Of a stretch of DNA of 64,000 nucleotides, positions 28,570 to 37,493 are shown in pieces. Made by a program: the position numbers and the translations under genes. Within the stretch, counting starts at the first letter, position 1, and each line of letters starts with the position of its first letter. This DNA is from Acidianus sp. HS-5 (GTDB lineage: Archaea; Thermoproteota; Thermoprotei_A; Sulfolobales; Sulfolobaceae): NCBI RefSeq assembly GCF_021655615.1, contig NZ_AP025245.1:248001-312000 (forward strand), given 5' to 3'. The notes under the pieces are model-generated. The model was not told the origin of the DNA, made no database searches, and worked only from the letters and a program-made list of their open reading frames with translations.

Positions 28570-29016
28570 ATACCAAAAGATCATATTAGATACATTATAG
28601 AAGGTTACAGTACTGCTGGTAATCTTGAAAGTGTAAAGTCCGCTTTAAGGAACTCTTTCAAACTTGACGCTGACGTCATTATCAAGAAGAGGAGTAAGTA
28701 CAAATTCGCAATATGCTTTAGGACTCCTTCAGAAGAGAGGATAAGGGATTGTAGTGAGTTGGATGAGTTCTTTTCAAGGCTAGGAATTGTGGTAACTAGG
28801 ATAATAATAGCTAGAGTCGTAACTTACGTGCTTGAAAGTACATTAGGTACTGCAACTGCAGGAGGAGTAACTGGAGGTGCTAAGAGGCTTGACGTAGGGT
28901 TATTAATTGCAGTCCTTTCAGGCTTATCCGGTTACGCCACAGGGAATTTAGTAGAGAAAGCTGAGGAGATAATTACTGTTTGCGAGAAAAGGAACGAAAG
29001 GTGGGTTAGAGTATGA
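28570..29016 (+). CDS. hypothetical protein with glycine-zipper segment, no standard start codon
   Basis: The frame is open for 152 codons before the stop at 29014, and codon use looks coding from 28570. The N-terminal half is charged (IIKKRSKYKFAICFRTPSEE). The C-terminal half has a hydrophobic part with small residues (TLGTATAGGVTGGAKRL, then VGLLIAVLSGLSGYATG), like a glycine-zipper membrane helix. Nothing but ATA stands where a start is expected (ATACCAAAAGATCAT at 28570), and the first in-frame ATG is 28759. The 127-residue protein at 62564 begins MPEYIARYIV and is similarly built, so the ATA may be a mutated ATG. Could be a recent pseudogene. Confidence 0.5.
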   Translation: MPKDHIRYIIEGYSTAGNLESVKSALRNSFKLDADVIIKKRSKYKFAICFRTPSEERIRDCSELDEFFSRLGIVVTRIIIARVVTYVLESTLGTATAGGVTGGAKRLDVGLLIAVLSGLSGYATGNLVEKAEEIITVCEKRNERWVRV

Positions 29017-29309
29017 GAATAGTGAAGTGAATAGTCAAGCAGGGAGAGTTAGGTAATACTGTCCTTTAACTGAGGAGAAGAGTAAGGGAATGCAAGTCTT
29101 CTAATTAGACGAAAAATAGGAAAATCTATGTCACTTACGTTATTAAATACAAATTCTATATGGCGATAATTTCATGATAATAGCTGTCACGATAAGGTTG
29201 AATCTCTTTCCAATAATTGCTGAGCCTTGTGAATTAGCCACGAGAGGGAAAAAGCGATTTTAGTAGTCAGATCAGTATGTAGATAAGATTACGATAAGGT
29301 GAAATTAAG

Positions 29310-29909
29310 TTATTTCCTATAGTCTTCTCTGTGATTGTAATCATTTATGCATTGCTTTACAAATTCCGCTAACTTATATCTCTTTTCGGTACCGTTAGCA
29401 GTGTATGACGCGACCCTTATTAATAATTCTTGATTCTCGATTCCGTTGTAATTAAACTCGACTTTATTATTTCTATCCCATTTCTGGACATTAATAGGCC
29501 TAACTGGAAAGATAACCTTACAATTTTCTAAGTCATTTATGCGGTCTTTAGTCAGGAAAAGAACTACTAGAGACTCTTCACCTACAATATCCATAGAATA
29601 GTAATAATCGTAAGCCCAAGGTGCTGGAGAGGAATGCTTACCCTCTAACTTCACCCATCCTTGAGCGTTTTCAGCTATTAACCTACTCCTCCTTGATATC
29701 ATTTTAAAGTACCCCCAGTCTACTACAAATCTAGCACTACACTGTATAACATCTTGCTGTACATTACTAATTAAGATTTTAGCGGGAGTGCCTGTAACTT
29801 CTAGGAAACTGAAGGCGGGCTTACTAGCTATATCAAGCCATTTACCTATAAACACACCAAGTAGTGTTAATCCACCTATTGCGATACTGATATAGCTGAT
29901 TCCAATCAC
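29310..29909 (-). CDS. hypothetical membrane-anchored protein
   Basis: The 199-residue protein has one N-terminal hydrophobic helix (ISYISIAIGGLTLLGVFIGKW) and then a soluble domain of about 175 residues, rich in beta-strand pattern with tryptophans and two spaced cysteines. No catalytic motif stands out. The layout resembles small archaeal plasmid or virus membrane-tethered proteins, but no family was recognised. It stands alone, 290 bases from the convergent glycine-zipper gene. Confidence 0.55.
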   Translation of the reverse strand: MIGISYISIAIGGLTLLGVFIGKWLDIASKPAFSFLEVTGTPAKILISNVQQDVIQCSARFVVDWGYFKMISRRSRLIAENAQGWVKLEGKHSSPAPWAYDYYYSMDIVGEESLVVLFLTKDRINDLENCKVIFPVRPINVQKWDRNNKVEFNYNGIENQELLIRVASYTANGTEKRYKLAEFVKQCINDYNHREDYRK

Positions 29910-30644
29910 CCAATAATTAAAATATCATGAAGCATCATAAAAGGCTATAGTAATATATTTATGTAAGTTTAGGACATTCTACTTCCTTAAAGAACTCCTT
30001 CACATTAATTTATACTGTCGTAAGCAGGGACGACTATGGACAACAATTTCATTTGTAATTTATTCAAGACACTTAAAGCCATCTTCCTTTTTAACACTTT
30101 GATTATACAATAAAAATTTGAATTAGATTAAAATTGTAACATCCTATATTATTATCTGCAGATCTAATCATAAATTGAAGCTAAATTCACGCCTAATATA
30201 ATTCAAATTTAAAATTGTTATTCACACTCAAACATAGAGAATTTAACTTTATGGGATTAAGGGGGCGAAAGTCCTCTTCAGCAAGAGTGGGAATGAATAG
30301 TCCCTTTTCTTTCAATATCTATTAGTAATATTAATGACGCTCCTCCCCAGCTTAATTGGGGACTATCAAGAGTAATTGTTATCTCCTTCCTTCAAGGGAC
30401 TAGGTAGATGGTATTCATACTAAAGTAAATAAACAAGACAATTGGATATCTGATGGCTGGAGTAACGATTACATACTTCACGTTTTAAGCTTTCATGAAG
30501 CGAAATGCACTATTAATGATGTGACTCCTTACATAAAGACGAGACCAAAAAGATTTTGACGCCTTAAGTGATTTATGAGTTGCTCAATTAAAGCTTACGT
30601 GAGTATGGAGATAGTTATTTTTAAAAATTTTATGAGTATTACTT
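29910..30644. other. intergenic region with a lone IS6-like end
   Basis: About 735 bases contain no supported gene. At 30032-30054 there is a stretch resembling the terminal repeat of the IS6-like element (see separate entry). Near 30240-30420 the sequence is richer in G+C (GGGATTAAGGGGGCGAAAGTCC) but shows no long open frame. The promoter of the nuclease-like gene lies near 30617-30633, a TTTTTAAAAATTTTATGAG stretch about 25 bases before its ATG. Confidence 0.4.
30032..30054. repeat. solo terminal repeat of the IS6-like element
   Basis: GACTATGGACAACAATTTCA matches the inward-reading right end of the element at 4364-5134 (GAGTGTGGACAACAATTTCA) in 18 of 20 bases. No second end or transposase piece is nearby, so it is a remnant left by deletion or decay. 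Confidence 0.45.
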
Positions 30645-31718
30645 ATGGGAAGAAAATCTGTAGTTATTTATACTAATTTCTCCGGTCCAGACTTAGAAAA
30701 CTGCGGTAGGTTACTATTCTATTTGAATACAATGAGCTTACTGATCTCAAGTGATTTCAACTATAAAGGGGTTAACTACCTTAATCCTGCACTTGCGATG
30801 CGAATAGGTAATAAAAGAGCGGATCTCGCAATATTAGATTCAGACCTCAATTTACGTTTGCTACTGGAATTTAAAGAACTGGAACCCGGAGAAGAAGAAA
30901 AGTTAGATAAGGCATTAAATCAGGTTATAGATTACTCCCGTACTGCTAATCCCGCATTTTATGGGGTAGTTGCCATTAAAACTTCCGAGAAGCACTATCG
31001 GTATGTAATCTCAGACGTCAATGATGAAGGATACGATATCTCTTTCTGTCCTTCTTATAAAATATTAATACACCTATATGATAGTGAGTGTTTATCAAAA
31101 GATAACCCGACACTGTGTGACCCCGTATATTTTGAAGAGAAAGAAGTCAGCGGTATATTTCTGAATGAGTTAGAAAATGAGGTTAAGGGAATTTTTGATG
31201 TAATATCGGGAAAGGTGAGGGGTAAGGTTAGAAGTTATGTAAGGAATGAGGCATTTCATCAATATGAGTTAGCAAGAGTTTTAACGGAGTACAGAATTAA
31301 AGTTTACCCAGAATACACGATTAGATTAAGGGATACCAAAGCTAGAACTATACGTAACATTATCATCCCTGCAAAGGTAGACCTTATGTTGAGAGTCAAG
31401 AACAATGCGATTCCTATTGAGGTAAAGAGTTATGAGGGCTTAGCACAAGAACAGTTAGATCAATTGATAAAGTATATGAAGCTGTTAGAATCTCCCTTAG
31501 GTATAGTAAATACTGAACTTATACCCTCCAAGTTACAATCGCCCTTAGGAGTAGCTGCAAATCCTAAGGGTGATTTTATAAGATTGACTGTAATTGACGG
31601 TTCAGGTAATATAAGGGGTGTGTTTAATATACCTTTCGTGAAGAAAGGAGAAAATATTAGATATTTGACAAAAAATAAAGAATTAGACAGATTTATTGAA
31701 TTTATTAGAAAAATATAA
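30645..31718 (+). CDS. protein with two PD-(D/E)XK-type nuclease cores
   Basis: The 357-residue protein shows two similar blocks. The first has ADLAILDSDLNLRLLLEFKE (D60, E75-x-K77) followed by LNQVIDY (Q93, Y97). The second has AKVDLMLRVKNNAIPIEVKS (D245, E258-x-K260) followed by LDQLIKY (Q272, Y276). Each equals the D...E-x-K plus Q-x3-Y pattern of PD-(D/E)XK nuclease folds, with matching internal spacing. The second block keeps a helix with acidic residues before it. DNA or RNA cleavage, probably in defence or repair, is inferred. A TATA-like box lies about 20-25 bases before the ATG. It is a single gene with an IS remnant downstream. Confidence 0.65.
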   Translation: MGRKSVVIYTNFSGPDLENCGRLLFYLNTMSLLISSDFNYKGVNYLNPALAMRIGNKRADLAILDSDLNLRLLLEFKELEPGEEEKLDKALNQVIDYSRTANPAFYGVVAIKTSEKHYRYVISDVNDEGYDISFCPSYKILIHLYDSECLSKDNPTLCDPVYFEEKEVSGIFLNELENEVKGIFDVISGKVRGKVRSYVRNEAFHQYELARVLTEYRIKVYPEYTIRLRDTKARTIRNIIIPAKVDLMLRVKNNAIPIEVKSYEGLAQEQLDQLIKYMKLLESPLGIVNTELIPSKLQSPLGVAANPKGDFIRLTVIDGSGNIRGVFNIPFVKKGENIRYLTKNKELDRFIEFIRKI

Positions 31719-31799
31719 TAGTTAGAACTTAAACTACTTTAAGAAATTTTAACTAAATTTCAAATTCCTAGTCTGATAAAGTTTTTAGGTTTGCGTTTG

Positions 31800-32680
31800 G
31801 TTGATTGAAAAGAAGTACGAGAAGGAGTTGTCTTTGCAAAGAGTGAGTTCGTCAAGGCATTCAATTTCGTAGTAGGGATGCTGAGGACGAACGGCTGGTG
31901 GCAGTAGCTCTAGCACTCATGGCCTTGATTGGAGGGCAAGCATTAGAAACCTAGTAGACACGTTCAACCTAAACTACCCACCTTACTAAAAGCGCTGGAG
32001 GAAGCTTGGAAGGACTACCTAGAGACATTAAGCAATAACCGGGCCGGTAGTAGTAAGACGACACGTCAGACCACAAGTCGTACTCCAGGGAGTAGAGAGC
32101 GGGTACGGGAACTACCGGTGCTCCTCACACAAGAGGTACGAGCCCGGGATACGAGTACTCACGTGTACGACCCGGCAACGGGGAAGACGTGTGAGAGCGG
32201 CATGGTTAAAGAGTTCAAGATCGAGGTGGCTGCTGAAATACTTGAGGTCCTCAAGGGGCCGTTTACTGTGACAATGGTGGTTTTTGACTCTTGGTCTGAG
32301 AAGCTCTTGAAGGGTAGTTTCTGAGTTGAAGTCTAATAGGAGGCTCCTTAGGGTTAGGGAAGACGTTGGAGGCGGAGGTTACCTTCACTTCGGAGACCTC
32401 CCTCAGGGTCTTACTTAGCCGACCCTGGGAGATCAAGTACTTACAGTAAAATTGTTAATTCTAGTTAAAGGTAATAGGCTCAACTTGAGCGAGGTAGAGG
32501 GTTAGGTGGGAGATAGAGAAGTTTCGCAGGGACGTCAATCTGGACATGCAGGACACTTCCTCAAGAGGAGTTACAAGGTTACTTGCTCCTCTTTGTTAAT
32601 GCAGTAAGGGAGACGGTTAGCTCCCTTAATCTGAGGAGTTTCTCCGGTTCGTTGAAATACGTTTAGGGAGTGCTACAGGT
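31800..32680 (+). mobile_element. decayed DDE transposase element
   Basis: Pieces of a transposase can be read by changing frames: TLLKALEEAWKDYLETLSNN, VVVDDTSDHKS (first aspartate), VYDPATGKT, FKIEVAAEILEVLKGPF, VVFDSW (second aspartate), and WEIEKFRRDV followed by MQDTFLKRSYKV (glutamate region). The order and motifs fit an IS4/ISH3-like archaeal transposase, distinct from the ISH3-like copies elsewhere in the window. Many stops and shifts make it non-functional. The ends of the element were not found. The open frame at 32118-32324 is part of it and is not a separate gene. Confidence 0.6.
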
Positions 32681-32720
32681 CTGATGAAAACTTTTAAGTT
32701 ACGTTAAAGTAGATTTATAT

Positions 32721-34631
32721 GTGGAGAACGATAACCAAAGCAGTTGCGATTATGAGTTACGGTTCTTCGTTACTCTTACCAGCGGAATAAGACTTGATAG
32801 TGACTACTCTAAAGTAATAGGTTTCTTGAAGCAGGGAAAGCAAGAAATCGGCTACTGTTATTTGAAGAGAAAGATTAAAGATTTTTTAGGGAATACCGGG
32901 TTTGTTGTAAAGACGTTGAAGGAAATAAGTGATCTCATAAATGGGCAGCACTCGATGGACTACCGTAGTATTATGGGATCCTTATATTATTCTGTAGAAT
33001 ACCCTTTTTTTAGTATACCAGAATTTAAAATTGCAGAAAACGTTAACGACAATAATACGAAACTTCCAATACAGGTAACTCTTGTGAAACCTTATGAAAC
33101 AAAAGTAAGACATAGCAACGAAAAGGGAATGGAGAAAGACAATGAGGAGTATAGCGAAGGCGTACTATTTATCATCCCAGATAGTAATAATGATATTGAG
33201 AAATTGAAAGTAGCATATGATACTGTTCTTCTCCTCTTATATAACGACAGCCCTGCCCCGAAAGGCTGGAGCTTATTTTCAATGGACTTAGCTTCCAGAA
33301 TACTGTTTTTAGTATTACCAATAGCTGAGTTTATTATTGAAGATGAGAGTGAAATAAGTTTCTATATAATTCCGATAGTTCAATTCATTGAAAATGAAGA
33401 ATACTATATCAGGAAAACTTTTTCACTTAGTTTACTATTTATCCCTAAGAACGCAATAGGGGATCCAGTTCTTAATTCCGATAAGCACTTAGAGTTACCA
33501 GATTTTGACATAAAAGGAAAGATAAGCGGAGATCTTATAAATTTTTTGAAAAGTTTTCCTAATATATTAAAATTAAAAAGGAAAGATAAGCGGAGATCTT
33601 ATAAATTTTTTGAAAAATTATCTTATTATATTAATAAAAAGAATGTTAATACAGAGCATTTAATTCATTATCTCTCTAAGATCTTAGAAAATACTAATAA
33701 CTTGGAGGTTGAGATCAAAGATCTCTATGCACTTATTCTTTTAGCCTTAGTATTCATATTCTCAGAGAAGATCGATGAGATTGAGAAACAACCGAAAATG
33801 TGGGATACTTTAGTTGATTTAGTTGAGAGTTGTTACATAAGACATGTGCAGATAGCGGAAAACCCTGGAAAATGTAAACCCAGACTAGCTGATGAGGAAA
33901 TAATCTTTAAGCTGGCTTATGAGGAAAAACCGGATAAGGATTGGCTCAGATACCTACACAAAATATTAAGTGAAAAGACTCGCACCTATAACACCTTCGA
34001 TCTTAGAAGAGACTTTTTTGACTATGATATTGACCGCGAATTATCTTTTGTGAACGAATACACTGTTTACTCCATAATGAATGTGAGAGATTACGAAAAG
34101 GGAGTTGAAGTTTATTCTGCTTTAAACACGTGGGCAATCTTCTATTTCATAATTTCTTCTCTCTCCATGTTACTGGCTTCACTTTATTCTGTATATAATG
34201 TAATAGCTTACGAAAAAAGCGAGAAGATTCTTCATATAGAAAACGAGTTGATAGACGATCTTTATGAATTCTATGACCTTGATTTTGCTCCTTACCTTAA
34301 ACAAATTTTCAGAAAGCTTAGGAGGGTTTTTGGAGGAGATGCAGACTATCAAGCTCTCAGGGAAAAGCTAGAATTAACTAAGGATAATAGCATTAGAGAA
34401 TTGGAAGAGAGGAGAAGAGAATTGGAAGAGCAGAGAAACAAGATCTTGTTAACGGCTACTCTCTTGGGTGTTATTGCCGTTCCTCTAGTGCTATACTTTA
34501 ATACGCATAATTTAACAAATTCATTAATAACTGGTATAATATTGGGCCTATCTGCTGTTATTACATATATTTTCGTGGTATATTTGCTACCAGTCTTAGT
34601 CTTGTTTCGCCAAAAAATCTCACGCTTGTAA
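32721..34631 (+). CDS. large protein with soluble N-terminus, coiled coil and C-terminal membrane helices
   Basis: The 636-residue protein (GTG start) has a soluble region of about 480 residues with no recognised motif. A hydrophobic helix near residue 480 (WAIFYFIISSLSMLLASLYS) follows, then a charged coiled coil (IRELEERRRELEEQRNK, about 555-572), and two more hydrophobic helices (LLTATLLGVIAVPLVLYF and SLITGIILGLSAVITYIFVV) close to the C-terminus. Two terminal helices after a long helix resemble the topology of CorA-type channels, though no GMN motif is seen. Its promoter matches the one at 27861. It might be a membrane effector. Family unknown. Confidence 0.6.
   Translation: MENDNQSSCDYELRFFVTLTSGIRLDSDYSKVIGFLKQGKQEIGYCYLKRKIKDFLGNTGFVVKTLKEISDLINGQHSMDYRSIMGSLYYSVEYPFFSIPEFKIAENVNDNNTKLPIQVTLVKPYETKVRHSNEKGMEKDNEEYSEGVLFIIPDSNNDIEKLKVAYDTVLLLLYNDSPAPKGWSLFSMDLASRILFLVLPIAEFIIEDESEISFYIIPIVQFIENEEYYIRKTFSLSLLFIPKNAIGDPVLNSDKHLELPDFDIKGKISGDLINFLKSFPNILKLKRKDKRRSYKFFEKLSYYINKKNVNTEHLIHYLSKILENTNNLEVEIKDLYALILLALVFIFSEKIDEIEKQPKMWDTLVDLVESCYIRHVQIAENPGKCKPRLADEEIIFKLAYEEKPDKDWLRYLHKILSEKTRTYNTFDLRRDFFDYDIDRELSFVNEYTVYSIMNVRDYEKGVEVYSALNTWAIFYFIISSLSMLLASLYSVYNVIAYEKSEKILHIENELIDDLYEFYDLDFAPYLKQIFRKLRRVFGGDADYQALREKLELTKDNSIRELEERRRELEEQRNKILLTATLLGVIAVPLVLYFNTHNLTNSLITGIILGLSAVITYIFVVYLLPVLVLFRQKISRL
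33512..33616 (+). repeat. 41-base direct repeat with 64-base period inside a gene
   Basis: The 41 bases at 33512-33552 (AAAAGGAAAGATAAGCGGAG...) recur at 33576-33616. Because 64 is not a multiple of three, the two copies are read in different frames of the same gene: the first as GKISGDLINFLK and the second as RKDKRRSYKFFEK. The reading frame stays open throughout. Confidence 0.85.
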
Positions 34632-34789
34632 GATATTATTAGAGTAATTCATGTATAAAAATATAGGATTAAGTCAATGTAAGAGTGTGACAATATGATA
34701 TGTTTAGTGAAAAGCTGGTATATTTTACAAGTTAATACTAGTAAATACGAGAAGTTCTGAATTTATTTCACATGTTTAAAACGGGGGTA
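34632..34789. other. intergenic region
   Basis: Short AT-rich gap after the 636-residue protein and before the IS4-like remnant. No gene or clear structure seen. The boundary with the element is approximate. Confidence 0.35.
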
Positions 34790-35580
34790 CATAGTCCACC
34801 CTATAGCTTGAAAACGCCTAGAGGAGATTGACGAACTGTTCAAACGCTAGGAGCTTCTCTCCCGGTGCCTTGAAGTTAAACGAGAGGAAGAGGTACAAGT
34901 TCCAGGCTGTGTCGAGGAGTGCGTAGATCAGGTAGAGCTTGTTGCACAACCTCCTGATGAGTTCTATCCTAGCCTTCCTCGTCTTGAAGCCCTCCTCTAT
35001 ACCTCAACCTGTAGGTCTCAGCCAGACTGTAAGGATCTCCGTCAATGTGGGACACGAAAACGAAGTGCGTTGGTTTACCCTTGTGCTTCACGTAAATCAC
35101 GTCGTAATAGTAGAGTCCCTTGTATTCTAGCCTTCTATAGGCAACGTAAGTTCTGTCCTTAACCGCGTAGTACTTCACGGTAAGGGGCTGGGCAAAGAGT
35201 TCCTTGACTCCTTTCAGGTTGCTCTTCCCTCTGATCACGGCTTTTGCATAACCTCTTGAGGATCTCGAGGTTGAGGAATCCAGCGTCTGCTATAACGTAA
35301 CTCAGATTGATGTGCTGTACAGCCTTGTTGACGAACTCTTGAAGGAACTCGGAGGGCTTTTGATCCCCTCGAAGTGCGAATTGGGTAACCACGTTAGACC
35401 TGACGGGAGACAAGAGATCCGCGGATCTAACCTTGGCCTTTTCCGAGAAGAGTTTGTCTCCTGCTCCCTCCGCTTCCTTCTCTCCCATCCTCAAGAAGGT
35501 CTCATCGAAACCAAGCACGATGTTCTCACTCACGAAAAATGTACACAGCTCCCAGAACTCGAAGGTTTTACCTAAGAGTT
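34790..35580 (-). mobile_element. IS4-like transposase remnant
   Basis: Read leftwards the transposase gives VLGFDETFLRMGEKEAEGAG (first aspartate), YVIADAGFLNLEILK (second aspartate), a beta-rich RRLEYKGLYYYDVIYVKHKG, and SLAETYRLRYR then, after a shift, EEGFKTRKARI. The last part resembles the Y-x2-R-x3-E-x6-K signature of IS4-family enzymes. Frame breaks occur near 35235 and 35000. The frame ends at 34818 with FEQFVNLL. The N-terminus is missing: the coding sense starts at the very junction with the RelE remnant at 35580, so the element is cut at that end. Confidence 0.7.
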
Positions 35581-35583
35581 AGC

Positions 35584-35856
35584 ATGAGGAAAGCCAGGAG
35601 TTTGGATGAGCTAGTGGACTATTTCTGACGAGTTCCCTAACGTTAAGACATTAAATATGATTAGAGAGAAGATTAAATTACTCAGGGAGAATCCTTTCAA
35701 ATATGCCAGAGAGAAGCTGGAAGGGATAAGTACGGTAATCCTATGTTTTCCATAGAAGTTACGGGCGATATAAGGGTACTTTATAGTGTTGATCCAAAAA
35801 ACTGTATCGTGTTTATTTGAGAGGTTGGGTCTCATAAGAAGGTTTATGGTCCTTAG
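35584..35856 (+). pseudogene. decayed copy of the RelE-like toxin gene
   Basis: This copy is clearly related to the intact gene at 50815-51123. From IREKIKLLRENPFKYARE onward it reads SIEVTGDIRVLYSVDPKNCI and then GSHKKVYGP with near-identical DNA. It is broken by a shift near 35620, a missing stretch near 35733 (LEGISTVILCF in the frame) and a TGA in place of the tryptophan codon at 35818. Its 5' part touches the cut end of the IS4-like remnant, so the insertion probably removed its promoter. Confidence 0.7.
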
Positions 35857-35962
35857 CCTTTTCTTTAGCCCTCTTTATTACAGCGTCGAAAAATTCGTCT
35901 ATATCTTCCTCACTCTCTAACTCTAGGAACCTTTCGCCGTCTTTATCTTCAACAATTCTCAT
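35813..35962 (-). CDS. small acidic/basic protein convergent with RelE-like remnant, candidate antitoxin
   Basis: The 49-residue frame reads MRIVEDKDGERFLELESEED, then DEFFDAVIKRAKEKAKD, and finishes in HKPSYETQPLK. Its 3' end overlaps the RelE-like remnant by 44 bases on the opposite strand. The equivalent frame at 51080-51232 is its clear homologue. Conservation of a short frame in two diverged copies argues that it is translated. It would be a partner of the toxin, probably an antitoxin, though convergent overlapping arrangement is unusual for such pairs. No DNA-binding motif is visible. Confidence 0.5.
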   Translation of the reverse strand: MRIVEDKDGERFLELESEEDIDEFFDAVIKRAKEKAKDHKPSYETQPLK

Positions 35963-36119
35963 AAGTACATGTTTGTTGTGAGCATTAAAAGGGTATGGTA
36001 ATTATTCTCATTGAATTCTAAAAAATTGTTGAGTAAGTAGTAAAAGCACAAGTGTTGGATCCCAGGGTAAAATGATGTGAGAGAAATTGAAATAACTTCA
36101 AATTTATTGAGGAGAAATT

Positions 36120-36347
36120 CTATTTAACTTTCTTTTCCAACTCTTCAACCCTTCTCTTTAACTCCTGGAGTTCTTTAGCCACTTCTTCTATACTCATTTT
36201 ATTTCCTTCCTTTTTCTTCATATAACACTCGAAAGCGTCTTTTAACACTTCATAAACGCTCACTTTCCTTTTCTCAGCTTCATCAACTATCTTCTTCCAC
36301 AGTTCTTCATCTGGGAAATAAACCGACTTATAACCCGGCCTCGGCAT
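36120..36347 (-). CDS. CopG-like ribbon-helix-helix protein with C-terminal coiled coil
   Basis: The 75-residue protein opens with a short basic strand (MPRPGYKSVYFPDEEL) followed by two helices (WKKIVDEAEKRKVSVYEVLKD), the ribbon-helix-helix pattern of CopG/Arc-type repressors. Residues about 50-75 form a heptad-like coiled coil (EEVAKELQELKRRVEELEKK). Similar proteins are common on Sulfolobus plasmids and integrated elements. It likely binds DNA as a dimer and represses its own promoter, where several TGTACT-like sites lie. No downstream partner gene is present. Confidence 0.7.
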   Translation of the reverse strand: MPRPGYKSVYFPDEELWKKIVDEAEKRKVSVYEVLKDAFECYMKKKEGNKMSIEEVAKELQELKRRVEELEKKVK

Positions 36348-36349
36348 TT

Positions 36350-36425
36350 TACCTCAATATACTTTGTTGTACTTTAATATAAAACTTTATTGTACTGCTT
36401 TGCGTACTTCAATTTTTATTAAATA
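36350..36425 (-). promoter_or_regulatory. promoter region of the RHH gene with repeated TGTACT-like sites
   Basis: Directly before the start codon (plus-strand view) are TACTTTGTTGTACTTT, ATTGTACTG and GCGTACTTC within about 50 bases. Repeats of a short TGTACTT motif next to the start of an RHH gene are a plausible autoregulatory operator. The promoter itself is AT-rich. This is inference from arrangement only. Confidence 0.4.
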
Positions 36426-36587
36426 TAGTAAAACATACTTTTAACGCGACGTCTTACTTTGAATTAAAAGTAACACCTAGGGGAATAGGGAGATTATATA
36501 CAGCAATGACTAAGAGGGTGTTAACTCCATTAGCGAGATGGGTAATGATTTGTGCAATCTTAATATTTAGTTTTTATACTATTACTT

Positions 36588-37493
36588 ATGCACACTTTGG
36601 CAATTAATGGTTATAGGGGAATTAGTGCTGAAAATATCCCTTTAAATAAAGTTAATATTATAATTGGAGAGAACGGTTCTGGGAAAACATCGTTTTTAGA
36701 AGCAGTGTTCCTCGTTACACTCCTTAACTCAGCTTATCCTTTAGACGAGAGGATGAACTGGTTGACACATACGTTTTTCAGTAGGGGGGACGTTTTGTCC
36801 TCAATACTCACTCTTGAGGACTCCACTATTAAGCTCGACGATAATAAAGTTGAAATTAAGAAGGAGGGAATTGATACTATTAGACTAGTTTCAGACTATA
36901 CGAGTGTGAAAATATCATTAAAAAGGAGTATGGTAGTACCAGAGAACGCTTTACCAGTAATTGCTTATAGCCCATCATATGAAGTTGAAAAGTCTAACGT
37001 CGGTGTGTTCACTCCAGTATACATTACATCGTACTTTGATGCCTTTGACAACCCTGAAAGGATAATAAGTAAGGCGAAACGTAAAGGGTTTGAGTCTAAT
37101 GACTTAGAGATTTTAAGGGATGAGGTTACGGGGTATTACAAATTATTTAAAGGGTACCTCCCTGTCTACGTTTTAGGGAGGGGTATGCTTAAACGTGAGT
37201 TAATAAAAGCTTCTTTGAAGTTCTGTGACGTATTACTGGTTGACGAGGTTGAAGACTCCTTACACCCAGACATGTTATTAAATGTAATTAAGGAGACTAA
37301 GGAGAGTAATGCTACGTTATTTATAACTACTCATAGTAATGAGGTATTGAAGATGGCATATAACGTGTACGAGAAGGAGAAGTTAAACATAATAGTAATG
37401 AAGGACAGGAGAGTTATTGCTTATAATAACCCAAAAGATGTAGAAGCGATAATGAGTCTAGAGCCGTCATTGAGTTGGATTAAATATGTGTGA
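36588..37493 (+). CDS. ABC/OLD-type ATPase (AAA_15/AAA_21-like)
   Basis: The 301-residue protein is a compact ABC-class ATPase: Walker A GENGSGKTS (residues 27-35), an early strand-rich N-lobe (INGYRGISAENIPLNKVNI), Walker B DVLLVDEVE (214-222) followed by the D-loop DSLHPD, and a switch histidine in LFITTHSNEV. The ABC signature is degenerate. A long middle insertion replaces a coiled coil. The following gene overlaps by 8 bases and looks like a TOPRIM-type protein, so together they resemble a split OLD nuclease or a PARIS-like ATPase/TOPRIM defence pair. That function is inferred. Confidence 0.85.
   Translation: MHTLAINGYRGISAENIPLNKVNIIIGENGSGKTSFLEAVFLVTLLNSAYPLDERMNWLTHTFFSRGDVLSSILTLEDSTIKLDDNKVEIKKEGIDTIRLVSDYTSVKISLKRSMVVPENALPVIAYSPSYEVEKSNVGVFTPVYITSYFDAFDNPERIISKAKRKGFESNDLEILRDEVTGYYKLFKGYLPVYVLGRGMLKRELIKASLKFCDVLLVDEVEDSLHPDMLLNVIKETKESNATLFITTHSNEVLKMAYNVYEKEKLNIIVMKDRRVIAYNNPKDVEAIMSLEPSLSWIKYV

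Noticed and set aside
32118..32324. 68-codon frame with high G+C
   Set aside because: It is one frame of a decayed transposase. Sense continues in other frames on both sides.
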